Assembly (NCBI RefSeq): GCF_001752365.1
Contig: NZ_MEIY01000001.1
Span: 2,535,652 to 2,599,651 of the forward strand
From: Marinobacter sp. X15-166B
Lineage (GTDB): Bacteria; Pseudomonadota; Gammaproteobacteria; Pseudomonadales; Oleiphilaceae
Direction: 5' to 3'
DNA: 64,000 nt
The number at the start of each line of letters is the position of its first letter. Position 1 is the stretch's first letter. The notes beneath the pieces are model-generated. The model was given only the letters and a program-made list of their open reading frames with translations. It did not search any database and was not told the DNA's origin. Made by a program: the position numbers and the translations under genes. Shown here one piece after another: positions 18,031 to 27,653 of this stretch.

Positions 18031-21000
18031 ATGAATGTGCGCACGGTGGCCAGCAAAGATCAGTTTTTTGAGCAGCTGAGGACGGCGGTCGAGCAAAAAA
18101 TCGAAGCGAAGGAAGCAAAACGGATCAATGATTTTGCCGTTCGGCTGCTCGATCATGTGCCCTTGGACGAACTCTTGACCAGGCACTTTTCGGACACCTA
18201 CGGGGCGGTTCTGGCTGCCTGGCAGTTTCTGCAAAAACGCCAGCCGGATGAAGCGCCGGTGGCGGTGTTCAATCCGGACCTGGAAAGCGACGGCTGGCAG
18301 TCACCTCACACCATTATCTTTATCCTGCACCCCAATATTCCCTTTCTGATTGATTCGCTGCGCATTGCCATCAATCAACGGGAAGTGCGTACCCATTCCA
18401 TCAATCACTGCATCGTACAGGCAGACCGGGACCGGACCGGCCAGCTCAAGAAACTGCGCGGCGGCAAGCTCAAGAGTTCCAAGCCTGATTACGAGGCCTT
18501 CATTGTACTGGAAATCGACCGTCACAGTGATCCGCAGGATCGGAAAGTTCTTGAAGAGGAGCTGAGCCGGGTACTCCACGAAGTGCGCATTGCGGTGGAA
18601 GACTTCCCGCTGGTGAAGGACAAGGTGGCTGGCATGCTGGAGGAGCTGAACACCACCGTGGCCAAGATCAGCGATGAGGACCGGAGCGAAGCTCAGGCTT
18701 TTCTCGAATGGCTGGTCAGTGACCACTTTACGTTTCTGGGGTACGACGAATACGATTTTCTGACCTCCCCGGACGACACGGTCGTGCGCCGGGTGGCCAA
18801 ATCCGAGCTGGGCATTTTACGGGTGAACAACGAACGACCCGCCAAGGTATTGCTGAATGAACTGCCCCAGCGCACCCGTTATGAAATGACCCGCACCGAC
18901 AATATCTTCATTTTTGCCAAATCGTCCCAGCGCTCCCGGGTGCACCGGCCCGCCTACCCGGACTATATCGCCGTGAAAAAGTTCAATGACCAGGGCGAGG
19001 TGGTCGGCGAACGGCGCCTGCTCGGACTGTACACCTCGCGGGCGTACAACGAACGGTTGACCGACATACCACTGCTGCGGCGCAAGTTTGAAGCGGTCAT
19101 GGAGCAGTCCGGCTTCCTGCGCGACGATTATTCGGGTAAGGAGCTTGAGCAGATTCTTAATGTGTACCCCCGCGACGATCTGTTTCAGATCGGTGAGCAG
19201 GAACTGCTGGCCAATGCATTGGACATTCTGCATATCCAGGAACGGCGCCGCATGAAGCTGTTCATGCGGGAGGATGTCTACGGCCAGTTTGTGACCTGCC
19301 TCGCGTACTTCCCCAGGGATATCTACACCACGGAGCTGCGGCTGCGTGTCGAGCAAATGCTGCTTGAGCGCCTTGAGGCGGAAGACATCGAGTTCGTAAC
19401 CCACTTTTCCGAATCCGTACTGGCACGGGTGCAGTTCACGATCCGGGTGCGTCAGGTCGAGCACCGTGAACTGCCGGTGGACGAACTGCAGGAACGCATG
19501 ATCGGACTCGCCCAGTCCTGGTTTGACGGCCTCGCTGAATCGCTCAATGAAGCCTACGGAGAAGAATACGGGAACGAGCTGTACCGGCTCTACCGGCAGG
19601 GTTTCCCGGCGGGTTACCAGGAAATGTTTTCACCCCGCCGTGCCGCCATTGACCTGGAACACATTGCCGAAGCTACGGAACGCAACCAATTGGCCATGAG
19701 TTTTTATCGCGCTCTGGAAGAGAGTGAAAACACGCTCCATTTCAAGCTGTTCCATCCAGATGAACCGCTGCCCCTGTCCGACATCATGCCGATCTTCGAC
19801 AATCTCGGCTTCCGGGTCCTGGGGGAGCACCCGTTCGAGGTCAATAACCGTAACGGTCAGCGGGTGTGGATCCACGATTTCTCGCTGCATGCGGGCAGCG
19901 GGGTGGTGGTGGATCTGCATCGCATCAAACCCATCTTCGAAGACCTGTTCCGACGGGTGTGGTACAGCGAAGCCGAAAACGACAGTTTTAACCGGTTGCT
20001 GTTGTCTGCCTATATGGATTGGCGCCAGATCGCGCTGCTGCGGGCTTACGCCCGGTACATGCGGCAAATTCGTTTTTCCAACAGCCAGACGTTTATCTCC
20101 AACACACTGGTAAACCACGTGGAGTTGGCGCGGCTGTTGCTCAGGTTTTTCGATGTTCGTTTTAATCCGGACCGCTACCCGGACCATGACAATCGCCGCG
20201 CCGCCGAACAAAAGCTGGAAGCCGGGTTCCACACCGCTCTGGAAAGTGTCGCGAACCTCAGTGAAGACCGGGTGCTGCGGCTGTATCTGGAGCTGATGCG
20301 GTCGACGTTACGCACCAACTGCTATCAGACCGATGCCGAGGGCGCAAATAAAAGCTACATCAGCATCAAGTTTGACCCGGCGGGTATCCCGGACATGCCG
20401 CTGCCCGCGCCGATGTTTGAAATTTATGTCTACTCACCGAGGGTGGAGGGCGTGCACCTGCGCGGCGGCCGTGTGGCCCGGGGCGGCTTGCGCTGGTCGG
20501 ACCGTTACGAGGACTACCGTACCGAGATTCTGGGGCTGGTGAAGGCGCAGCAAGTCAAAAATGCGGTCATTGTACCGGTGGGTGCCAAAGGAGGGTTTGT
20601 TGCCAAGCAATTGCCGGACCCATCGGACCGTGAAGCCTGGCAGCAGGAGGGTGTGGCGGCCTATAAAACCTTTATTCGTGGTTTGCTGGACATCACCGAC
20701 AATCTGACCGACGCCGGCATACAGCCGCCGGAGCAGGTGGTACGTCATGATGGCGACGACCACTACCTGGTCGTCGCGGCGGATAAAGGAACGGCCACAT
20801 TTTCCGACATCGCCAACGGCTTGGCGGCGGAGTACGGTTTCTGGATGGGTGATGCGTTTGCCTCGGGCGGCAGCAATGGCTACGACCACAAAAAAAGTGG
20901 GTATCACCGCCAGAGGCGCCTGGGTGTCGGTGGAACGCCACTTCCGGGAATTGGGGCTCAACCCGGCGGAAGATGAGTTTACGGTGGTCGGTGTGGGGGA

Positions 21001-22960
21001 TATGGGCGGCGACGTGTTTGGCAACGGTTTGTTGCGCTCCGCCAACGCCAGGCTGGTCGCGGCCTTCAATCACCAGCATATTTTCATTGACCCCAACCCT
21101 GATCCGGCGCAAAGCTACGCGGAACGGCAGCGCTTGTTCGAACTGCCCCGGTCGGCCTGGTCCGACTACGACACCAAACTGATTTCCAAGGGGGGCGGGG
21201 TGTTCAGCCGTTCGTCCAAATCCATCACCCTCACCCCCGAAATGAAAACGCTGTTGCAGCTCAAGGCAGATCGGGTGCCGCCCAATACGCTCATATCTGC
21301 CATCCTCAAAGCCAAGGTAGACCTGTTGTGGTTTGGCGGCATTGGCACCTACATCAAAGCCACCCATGAAAGCCACAACGATGTCGGTGACAAGGCCAAC
21401 GACGCTTTGCGGGTAAACGGCAGTGACGTGCGCAGCCGCGTCATCGGTGAAGGCGGCAACCTGGGAATGACCCAGCTGGGCCGGATCGAATACGCTCTGG
21501 CAGGCGGACGACTGAACACCGATTTCATTGATAATTCCGGTGGGGTTGACTGCTCTGACCACGAAGTCAACATCAAAATCCTGCTCAATAATGCCGTGGC
21601 CAGTGGCGATTTGACGCAGAAACAGCGCAATTTGTTGCTGGAAGACATGACCGCCGAGGTGGCCGCTCTGGTGTTGCGCAACAACTATCGCCAGACCCAG
21701 GCCTTGAGCGTAGCCAAGGCGGAGGCGGCTGAATCAACGGAAGAATATCGTCGTCTGATGATCAGTCTCGAGGCACAGGAGAAACTCAACCGGCCGCTGG
21801 AGTATCTGCCTGATGATGAGACCCTGTCGGAGCGCAAACTGGATAAAAAAGGCCTGACCCGCCCCGAGCTGGCCATTCTGATGGCCTATGTAAAAGCGGA
21901 TCTGAAACAAACCTTCATTGAAAGTGATCTGCCCGACGAGCCCATGCTGGCGGCCGAACTGTTCAAAGGGTTCCCCACGGTGCTGACCAAAAAGTTCAGT
22001 AAAGAGCTGGGCAATCACCAGTTGCGTCGCGAAATTATTGCCACCCAGGTTGCCAATGACATGGTGAATCACATGGGCATCACTTTTGTGGACCGGCTGG
22101 TCCAGTCGACGGGCGCGACCTCTGCGGCGGTGGCGATAGCCTGGATTGTGGCCCGCGATATCTTTCAGCTGGATCTGTGGTGGCGAAAAATCGAGGCGCT
22201 TGACTTCAAAGTGCCCGCCGATGTGCAGATGTCGTTGATGAACGATTTCAAGCGTCTGATCCGTCGCTCGGTACGGTGGCTGATCCGCAACCGGCGGGGC
22301 GAGCTTGACGTTCAGGGGTGTCTGGACCGTTTTGCGGGCAGCATTCTTGAGGTCTCCGCGGACTTGCCGGATTATCTCGAAGGCGATGCCCGGAAAGACT
22401 GGCAGAAGCAAAATGACGTGCTGGTCAAACTGGGGCTGCCGGAGGATCTGGCGGCCGTTGCGGCGGGCACCACCCACCTGTACTCGGCGCTGGGCATCAT
22501 CGAGGCCCATCAGACCACCGGCATGCCGTTGAAGAACGTCGCCAACCTCTACTACAGTTTGGCGGATCGGCTGGAACTGGACTGGTTTGCCGACGCCATT
22601 ACCAAACTGGCGCCCAGTTCCCACTGGCAGGCGCTGGCGCGGGAAAGCTTCAAGGAAGATCTGGACTGGCAGCAGAGCGCGCTGACCACCGCGGTGCTGA
22701 ACCGGGCGGGTCAAGTGGAAAACATCGACGCCTGTGTGGCTCGCTGGCTTGCGGATTTCCAGCCCATGATTGAGCGCTGGCGGGTCATGCTGACCGAACT
22801 GAAAGGGGTGCGTGAACCGGAGTACCCCATGTTTTCGGTGGCCCTGCGGGAGTTGACGGATCTGGCCCAGAGTGCCTTGCGCGCCTCGTCGGAGCAGGGC
22901 AGTTGTGCACCGTCGGCGGAAGACGTACCCCTGGTGGGGACGGTCGCTGGAGGCAACTGA
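18031..22960 (+). CDS. gdhB: Large NAD-dependent glutamate dehydrogenase, frameshifted as sequenced
   Basis: Two overlapping frames make one protein of about 1642 aa, the size of the 180-kDa class NAD-GDH (GdhB of Pseudomonas). The ATG at 18031 has GAGG upstream. The first frame is correct up to GGSNGYDHKK and the second from VGITARGAWVSVERHF. The break is a seven-A run at 20890-20896; six A would restore the frame. Visible core parts are GRVARGGLRWSDRYEDYRTE, VPVGAKGGFV, VVGVGDMGGDVFGNG and GEGGNLGMTQLGRIEY. The enzyme deaminates glutamate to 2-oxoglutarate with NAD and is mainly catabolic. All family blocks are present on both sides, so an assembly error or recent mutation is most likely. 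Confidence 0.93.
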
Positions 22961-23057
22961 GCGGTTGTAACCCGGACCGGTAACGGCACCGCGAGACTCT
23001 GGGGCAGAATCCCGTTAAAGTAGCCCGATTAATTTGACTGACGGGATATTGCCATTG

Positions 23058-24116
23058 ATGACCGCGATACCAAACTCCCACGCCGCCTTGCTGAAAAACC
23101 AGGCGCAGCTGCAGGGCCGTGTGGCACTGATCGGCGTCACCGCTGCGGCGGTGTTGCCCCGGCTGAGCCCCGGCGGGCTGGTATTCACTGACCATTTCGG
23201 ATGCTTCCGCGAGATTGAGCAACTGGCGCAACAGCCCGCCGCCAGCCAGTGGACGCCGGTCTTCGGGTATCTGGAACCCGCGGCCGCACTGGGTACGCTG
23301 GATACCGTGGCGGTGTTCATGCCCAAAGCGAAAGCTGAGCTGGCCTTGCGTCTGGCGCTGGCGGCCTCGTTGCTGGCCGCTGGTGGCAAGGTGCTGGTGA
23401 TCGGGGAGAAGAAAGAGGGCATCGCGAGCGCCTCCCGGGTGTTGGCAACGATTGCACCGACGCCCCTCAAGGTGGACAGCGCCCGACATTGTCAGGTCTG
23501 GGCCGGCTACCCGGCCCAGACCGGCCGCGCGCTGGAAGTGAGCGACTGGCTCAGTTGGCACACCGTTAGTGTTGCCGGCCTCGACATCCGCGTGGCGGGA
23601 CTGCCCGGCATCTTCAGTGATGGCCGGCTGGATGAAGGCACCGGCCACCTGCTCGATACCCTCGCGTCGCATCCGGTCAAAGGGCCGGTGCTTGATTTTG
23701 CCTGTGGCGCGGGCGTGGTTGGCGCCTGGCTGGAAAGTCGCGCCCGACAAACCAGCGAGCACGGCCTTGTGGTAGACGGCATCGACGTACAGGCCCAGGC
23801 GGTCACCTGTGCCCGCAAAAGCTACCAGCAAGCCCAGGCCCAGGGGACCATCATTGCGGGCGACGGGCTGGCAGAACTGCAGGGCTGCTACCGCACCATC
23901 GTCACCAACCCACCGTTTCACGCCGGCGTGCGCACCGACACCTCGATGACCACCCGGTTCTTGCAGCAGGCAAAGCGTCACCTGTTACCGGGGGGCGAAC
24001 TGCGGCTGGTGGCCAACACCTTCTTGCCGTACCAGAATGCCATCGCCACCCACATCGGCCCCGTCGACGTCCTGTTTCAGGACAAACGGTTTACTGTATA
24101 CCGTGCCAGACGCTGA
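23058..24116 (+). CDS. rsmC: 16S rRNA (guanine-N2)-methyltransferase RsmC
   Basis: 352 aa from ATG 23058; a TTG at 23034 is a less likely alternative. The N-terminal half is a degenerate methyltransferase-like domain (ALLKNQAQLQGRVALIG opening, FGCFREIEQLA). The C-terminal half is active: SAM motif LDFACGAGVVG at about 212-222 and catalytic NPPFHAG (284-290). E. coli RsmC modifies G1207 of 16S rRNA in the 30S subunit. The related rlmG gene follows 24 bases downstream in the same direction. Confidence 0.88.
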   Translation: MTAIPNSHAALLKNQAQLQGRVALIGVTAAAVLPRLSPGGLVFTDHFGCFREIEQLAQQPAASQWTPVFGYLEPAAALGTLDTVAVFMPKAKAELALRLALAASLLAAGGKVLVIGEKKEGIASASRVLATIAPTPLKVDSARHCQVWAGYPAQTGRALEVSDWLSWHTVSVAGLDIRVAGLPGIFSDGRLDEGTGHLLDTLASHPVKGPVLDFACGAGVVGAWLESRARQTSEHGLVVDGIDVQAQAVTCARKSYQQAQAQGTIIAGDGLAELQGCYRTIVTNPPFHAGVRTDTSMTTRFLQQAKRHLLPGGELRLVANTFLPYQNAIATHIGPVDVLFQDKRFTVYRARR

Positions 24117-24140
24117 CAGACGGGGGAGGATCCGAGGAAG

Positions 24141-25286
24141 ATGACGGTGGAACCAGAGATGTTGCCGACCGCGGCCGGCAAACTGGCCTTGCGACGCCCC
24201 GGCAGTCAGGGGCGCAGTCTGCGGGCCTGGGATGCGGCGGATGAATTGCTGATCGAGAGCGCCCAGGCGTACGCAGCACCGGAGCACAGGGTGCTGATTG
24301 TGGATGATAATTTTGGGGCCCTGACGCTGGCCCTGGAGCCGCTGAAGCCGGATGTGCTTGCCGACAGCGCCACTCTGGTTGCTGCGCTGCGGAGCAACGC
24401 AACCGACAACGGTCGCGCCGCCCCGGTGCCCGGCAACTGGGCCACCGTCGGTGCCGGCCGCTACGATTTGATTGTTCTGCGCATCCCCCGTCAGCTGGGT
24501 TATCTGGAGTACCTCCTGCGCTGGGCCAACAGCGCATTGCGACCGGGCGGGCAGGTGCTCGCCGGGGGCATGATCAAACACCTGCCGGATCGCTGTGCGG
24601 CGACGTTCGAGCGCCTGGTAGTGACCCGGCAGGTTTTGCCTGCCCGTAAAAAAGCCCGGGTGGTAGTGTGCGCGGCGGGGGAAGCCACGCTGGCCGGGTG
24701 GCAGGGGGAATGGCAGGGCTACAAGCTGGCGGCTCTGCCGGACCCGATCACCGCCTTGCCGGCGGTGTTTTCCCGTGACCGGCTGGACCGGGGCACCGCT
24801 TTGTTTCTTCCCCAGGTACAGCGTCTGGTGGCACACCTGCCACCAGAGGCACGGGTGCTGGATCTGGCGTGCGGTAATGGGGTGGTCGGTGTTTCAGTGC
24901 TGGCGCAGCGGCCGGATGTGGCCGTCACTTTCACGGACGTATCGAGTCAGGCGGTGTTGAGTGCCCGGCACAATGTGCAGACCTTCAACCCTGCATTGGC
25001 GGCTCGGTTTCATCACAGCGACGGAGTGCCTGCGGATGCCGGGCTGTTCGATCTGATCCTGCTCAACCCGCCCTTCCATGAAGGCGGCACCGTGGGAGAT
25101 CACATAGCGCTGCGCCTGTTCCGGGAGGCGAGTCATCATCTGGGGCCCGCGGGCCGTCTGTTGGTGGTCGGTAATCGCCATCTGGGCTATCACAAGACCC
25201 TGAAACGCTACTTCCCCCGGGTTACCCAGTGCGCCGCTGATCCGAAATTTGTGGTGTTCGAGGCTCAACCGGCCGGCCGGGTGTAG
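24141..25286 (+). CDS. rlmG: 23S rRNA (guanine-N2)-methyltransferase RlmG
   Basis: 381 aa with a ribosome site GAGGA before the ATG. It has the RlmG opening LRRPGSQGRSLRAWDAADELLIE, then a degenerate N-terminal MTase domain (VLIVDDNFGALTLAL) and an active C-terminal domain with LDLACGNGVVG and NPPFHEG (309-315). E. coli RlmG modifies G1835 of 23S rRNA. It is a paralogue of the adjacent RsmC, and which of the two targets which rRNA is assigned from the N-terminal sequence. Its last 22 bases overlap the end of the convergent riboflavin synthase gene. Confidence 0.86.
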   Translation: MTVEPEMLPTAAGKLALRRPGSQGRSLRAWDAADELLIESAQAYAAPEHRVLIVDDNFGALTLALEPLKPDVLADSATLVAALRSNATDNGRAAPVPGNWATVGAGRYDLIVLRIPRQLGYLEYLLRWANSALRPGGQVLAGGMIKHLPDRCAATFERLVVTRQVLPARKKARVVVCAAGEATLAGWQGEWQGYKLAALPDPITALPAVFSRDRLDRGTALFLPQVQRLVAHLPPEARVLDLACGNGVVGVSVLAQRPDVAVTFTDVSSQAVLSARHNVQTFNPALAARFHHSDGVPADAGLFDLILLNPPFHEGGTVGDHIALRLFREASHHLGPAGRLLVVGNRHLGYHKTLKRYFPRVTQCAADPKFVVFEAQPAGRV

Positions 25287-25879
25287 CCCAGTCGGTCGAG
25301 GGTGTCGACAATGGTCTGAGTCTGGCTGTCCACTTCAATATTGACCCGGTCGCCGACGACGAGGTCTGCGAAGGTGGTGGCCCGCAGGGTTTCCGGAATC
25401 AGGTGAACGTTGAACCCGGTATCGCTCACTGTACCCACGGTGAGACTGGCGCCATTGATGGCTATGAATCCTTTCGGAAAAATGTAGCGCAACCACTGTT
25501 CCGGCAGTTCAAACGTCAGGGTGCAGTTGTTTTCGGGCCGCTCGATGCCGACAACTCGGGCGGTCGTATGGATATGGCCGGACAACATATGGCCGCCAAT
25601 CTCATCGCCGAACCGCGCCGCCCGTTCGAAATTGACCTTGTGGCCCGATTTGAGTTCGCCGAGCGTGGTCAGATCCAGGGTTTCCTGCATGGCATCAAAC
25701 AGCAGACAGCTGCCCTCCTGACGGGTGACCGTCATGCAGGCGCCGTCAATGGCAACGGAGGCACCGATCTGCACCCGATGGAGGTGCTTATCGGGAAACT
25801 CGATTCGCAGGGTGCTGAGGCCGGTCAGGCTTACCACCTCGTCGATGCGGGCAATACCTTGCACAATACCGGTAAACAT
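25265..25879 (-). CDS. ribE: Riboflavin synthase, alpha subunit
   Basis: 204 aa from the ATG at 25879 with GGAG just before it; the frame extends upstream but without family similarity. Two lumazine-binding domains are seen: one from MFTGIVQGIARI with ASVAIDGACMTV, and a second with GGHMLSGHIHTTARV and AINGASLTVG. It converts two 6,7-dimethyl-8-ribityllumazine molecules to riboflavin plus a pyrimidine. Riboflavin supply links it loosely to the flavin-rich NQR genes nearby. It is not in an operon with other rib genes here. Confidence 0.95.
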   Translation of the reverse strand: MFTGIVQGIARIDEVVSLTGLSTLRIEFPDKHLHRVQIGASVAIDGACMTVTRQEGSCLLFDAMQETLDLTTLGELKSGHKVNFERAARFGDEIGGHMLSGHIHTTARVVGIERPENNCTLTFELPEQWLRYIFPKGFIAINGASLTVGTVSDTGFNVHLIPETLRATTFADLVVGDRVNIEVDSQTQTIVDTLDRLGYTRPAG

Positions 25880-26025
25880 AGGGTCTCCACAGTCGGGTTG
25901 TTTGGCGCAAGCATAACGGGCGGCAGGGGTGGGTGCCAAGAGGGGAAGAGTGAAACCGTCCGGTGCGTTCAAGATGCACCGCCGTTGGTCGATAACCGGT
26001 ATACAGAGGTGGCAGGTACGTGGGC

Positions 26026-26865
26026 ATGGTAGAACGGAATGACAAGCCGGACGCGAGGCAGGGGCCCCAGATGGGGCCGACGTTGAACCCCGGGCGTCCC
26101 GCAGACAAACCTGCAGGGGCCAGCGCCGGGGAGGAACCGGTGACGATTGAAGCGCAAACAGCAGCAATTCCGGACGATCTGGCCGATCGCGAAGACACCC
26201 CGGATGCCGTCGCCTCCGACGCCGACATGGCGCGGCTCCGTCAACGCAAATGGCGCCTGATGATGCGGCAGTGCGACCGGGTGGTGCTGCTGGATTTCCA
26301 ATTGTTGGCCATGCCCGAGTGGCCGGACAATTACGCCCTGGCCTTGGCACGCAAAAAACGGGACTTCTGGCTGCTCGGGGCGTGCCTCTCGGCGGCCGTG
26401 TTTCTGAGTGGGTTGACTGGCAGTGTGCCGGCCTGGCTAGCCGGGGGCGGCTTTGGCGCTTTTGCGGTGATTGTGTTGTTGGGGGTACCCCTGGTCCGGA
26501 CCCTGTATACGGATCGCCCGTCCTATCTGGACCTGCTGGCGCGGCGCCGGCAGCTGCTGCGGGATGCCCGCAAGCACATCGCGCATCTGGAGGGCGAGGT
26601 GGGGCTTGCGTGGCAATGCGCCCGGATGAGCGAGTTCAATCCGGCCTTGAAGTCTCCGCGGTTTCGCGAACTGGTTGAACTCTCGGCGCGCCACGCCTTA
26701 AGTGGCGCGCTTACCCGGCGGGAGCATGTACGGTTGTACCTGGTGTTTATGCTTGAGGCGGAAAAAGCGTATGATCGGTTACAACAAGCGTTCTTTGACG
26801 CCAATCAGGCCGCCATCGATCAGGGCTGGTCGGAGGTTGTCACCAAGACCTCGGGAAATTCTTGA
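26026..26865 (+). CDS. Unrecognised two-helix membrane protein
   Basis: 279 aa from ATG 26026; a GTG two codons upstream is possible, both preceded by AG-rich sequence. Residues about 1-65 are polar, Pro/Ala/Asp-rich and probably disordered. A basic segment (RLRQRKWRLMMRQC) precedes two close hydrophobic helices at about residues 112-128 and 137-158. The rest is a charged helical domain with a tandem feel (ELSARHALSGALTRREHVRLYLVFMLEAEKAYDRLQ). I do not recognise a family. It lies between divergent ribE and psrA, and the psrA promoter begins inside its last codons. Confidence 0.7.
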   Translation: MVERNDKPDARQGPQMGPTLNPGRPADKPAGASAGEEPVTIEAQTAAIPDDLADREDTPDAVASDADMARLRQRKWRLMMRQCDRVVLLDFQLLAMPEWPDNYALALARKKRDFWLLGACLSAAVFLSGLTGSVPAWLAGGGFGAFAVIVLLGVPLVRTLYTDRPSYLDLLARRRQLLRDARKHIAHLEGEVGLAWQCARMSEFNPALKSPRFRELVELSARHALSGALTRREHVRLYLVFMLEAEKAYDRLQQAFFDANQAAIDQGWSEVVTKTSGNS

Positions 26866-26890
26866 CAACCCAAAGCGTCAAACGTATGTT
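26862..26890 (+). promoter_or_regulatory. psrA promoter (sigma70-type)
   Basis: TTGACA at 26862-26867 and TATGTT at 26885-26890 are separated by exactly 17 bases. Transcription should start near 26897, inside the PsrA-type operator. The -35 overlaps the stop of the preceding gene. Confidence 0.75.
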
Positions 26891-26892
26891 TT

Positions 26893-26905
26893 AAACGAAC
26901 GTTTG
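26893..26905. promoter_or_regulatory. PsrA-type operator overlapping the psrA start site
   Basis: AAACGAACGTTTG fits the known Pseudomonas PsrA consensus AAAC-N4-GTTT and is an inverted repeat (AAACG / CGTTT). It lies at the predicted +1 of psrA, so negative self-control is expected; in Pseudomonas long-chain fatty acids release PsrA. Confidence 0.75.
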
Positions 26906-26925
26906 TTGGTGGCATGGGTTTGAGT

Positions 26926-27594
26926 ATGGCGCAATCTGATACCGTTGATCGCATTCTGGACGCAGCGGAGGAGTTGTTCGCTGAGCGGGGCTTCGCAGAG
27001 ACATCGCTGCGGATGATCACCGGCAAGGCGAAAGTCAATCTGGCCGCGGTTAATTATCACTTCGGTTCCAAAAACGCGCTCATACAGGCGGTCTTTGCCC
27101 GCTTTCTGACGCCGTTTGCCGCGACCCTGGATGGTGCGTTTGACGACTTGCAGCAGCAATGTGCCGGCCAGCCACCGGCTCTGGATCAGATTCTCTGGGC
27201 GCTGATTGAAAGTGCGGTGCGCATGCCCCAACGAAACGAAGAGGGCATGTCGATTTTCATGCGTCTGCTGGGTCTGGCGTACACCCAGTCGCAAGGCCAC
27301 CTGCGCAAGTACCTGGAGCAAGAGTACAGTCACTCCTTCGGCCGGTTCATGGCCTTTTTGAAGGAGGCTACCCCCGAATTATCTGCGGTCGAGCGTTACT
27401 GGCGTATCCAGTTCATGCTGGGTGCCACTGCCTTCACCATGTCCAGCAGCGATGCCCTGCGGGATATCCTGTATAACAAGCTGGAAGTCGAAACCACCAT
27501 CCAGGAAATCGCCGCCCGGCTGGTGCCGTTTCTGGCCGCCGGCATGCAGGCCGAGCCAGCCGTACTCCCGTCTTCCAAAACCTCTGTTGCCTGA
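26926..27594 (+). CDS. psrA: TetR-family fatty-acid-responsive regulator PsrA
   Basis: 222 aa from the ATG at 26926, chosen because MAQSDTVDRILDAAEELFAE matches the start of Pseudomonas PsrA; an ATG at 26914 is possible. The TetR helix-turn-helix covers about residues 8-52 (ETSLRMITGKAKVNLAAVNYHF). The ligand domain keeps the PsrA segment SIFMRLLGLAYTQSQGHLR. In Pseudomonas PsrA represses itself and fatty-acid degradation genes and activates rpoS. Here lexA, its usual neighbour, is not in the window. The promoter and operator upstream support self-repression. Confidence 0.9.
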   Translation: MAQSDTVDRILDAAEELFAERGFAETSLRMITGKAKVNLAAVNYHFGSKNALIQAVFARFLTPFAATLDGAFDDLQQQCAGQPPALDQILWALIESAVRMPQRNEEGMSIFMRLLGLAYTQSQGHLRKYLEQEYSHSFGRFMAFLKEATPELSAVERYWRIQFMLGATAFTMSSSDALRDILYNKLEVETTIQEIAARLVPFLAAGMQAEPAVLPSSKTSVA

Positions 27595-27653
27595 AGGACG
27601 CCTGATCAGCTACCCTCACTGACTAAATTCCGCGACCAGACAGTGAGTAATTT

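Noticed and set aside
20884..20900. Programmed ribosomal frameshift at the poly-A run of gdhB
   Set aside because: Restoring the frame needs +1, while the classical A-rich slippery heptamer gives -1, and seven A is short for polymerase slippage. An indel error explains it more simply.
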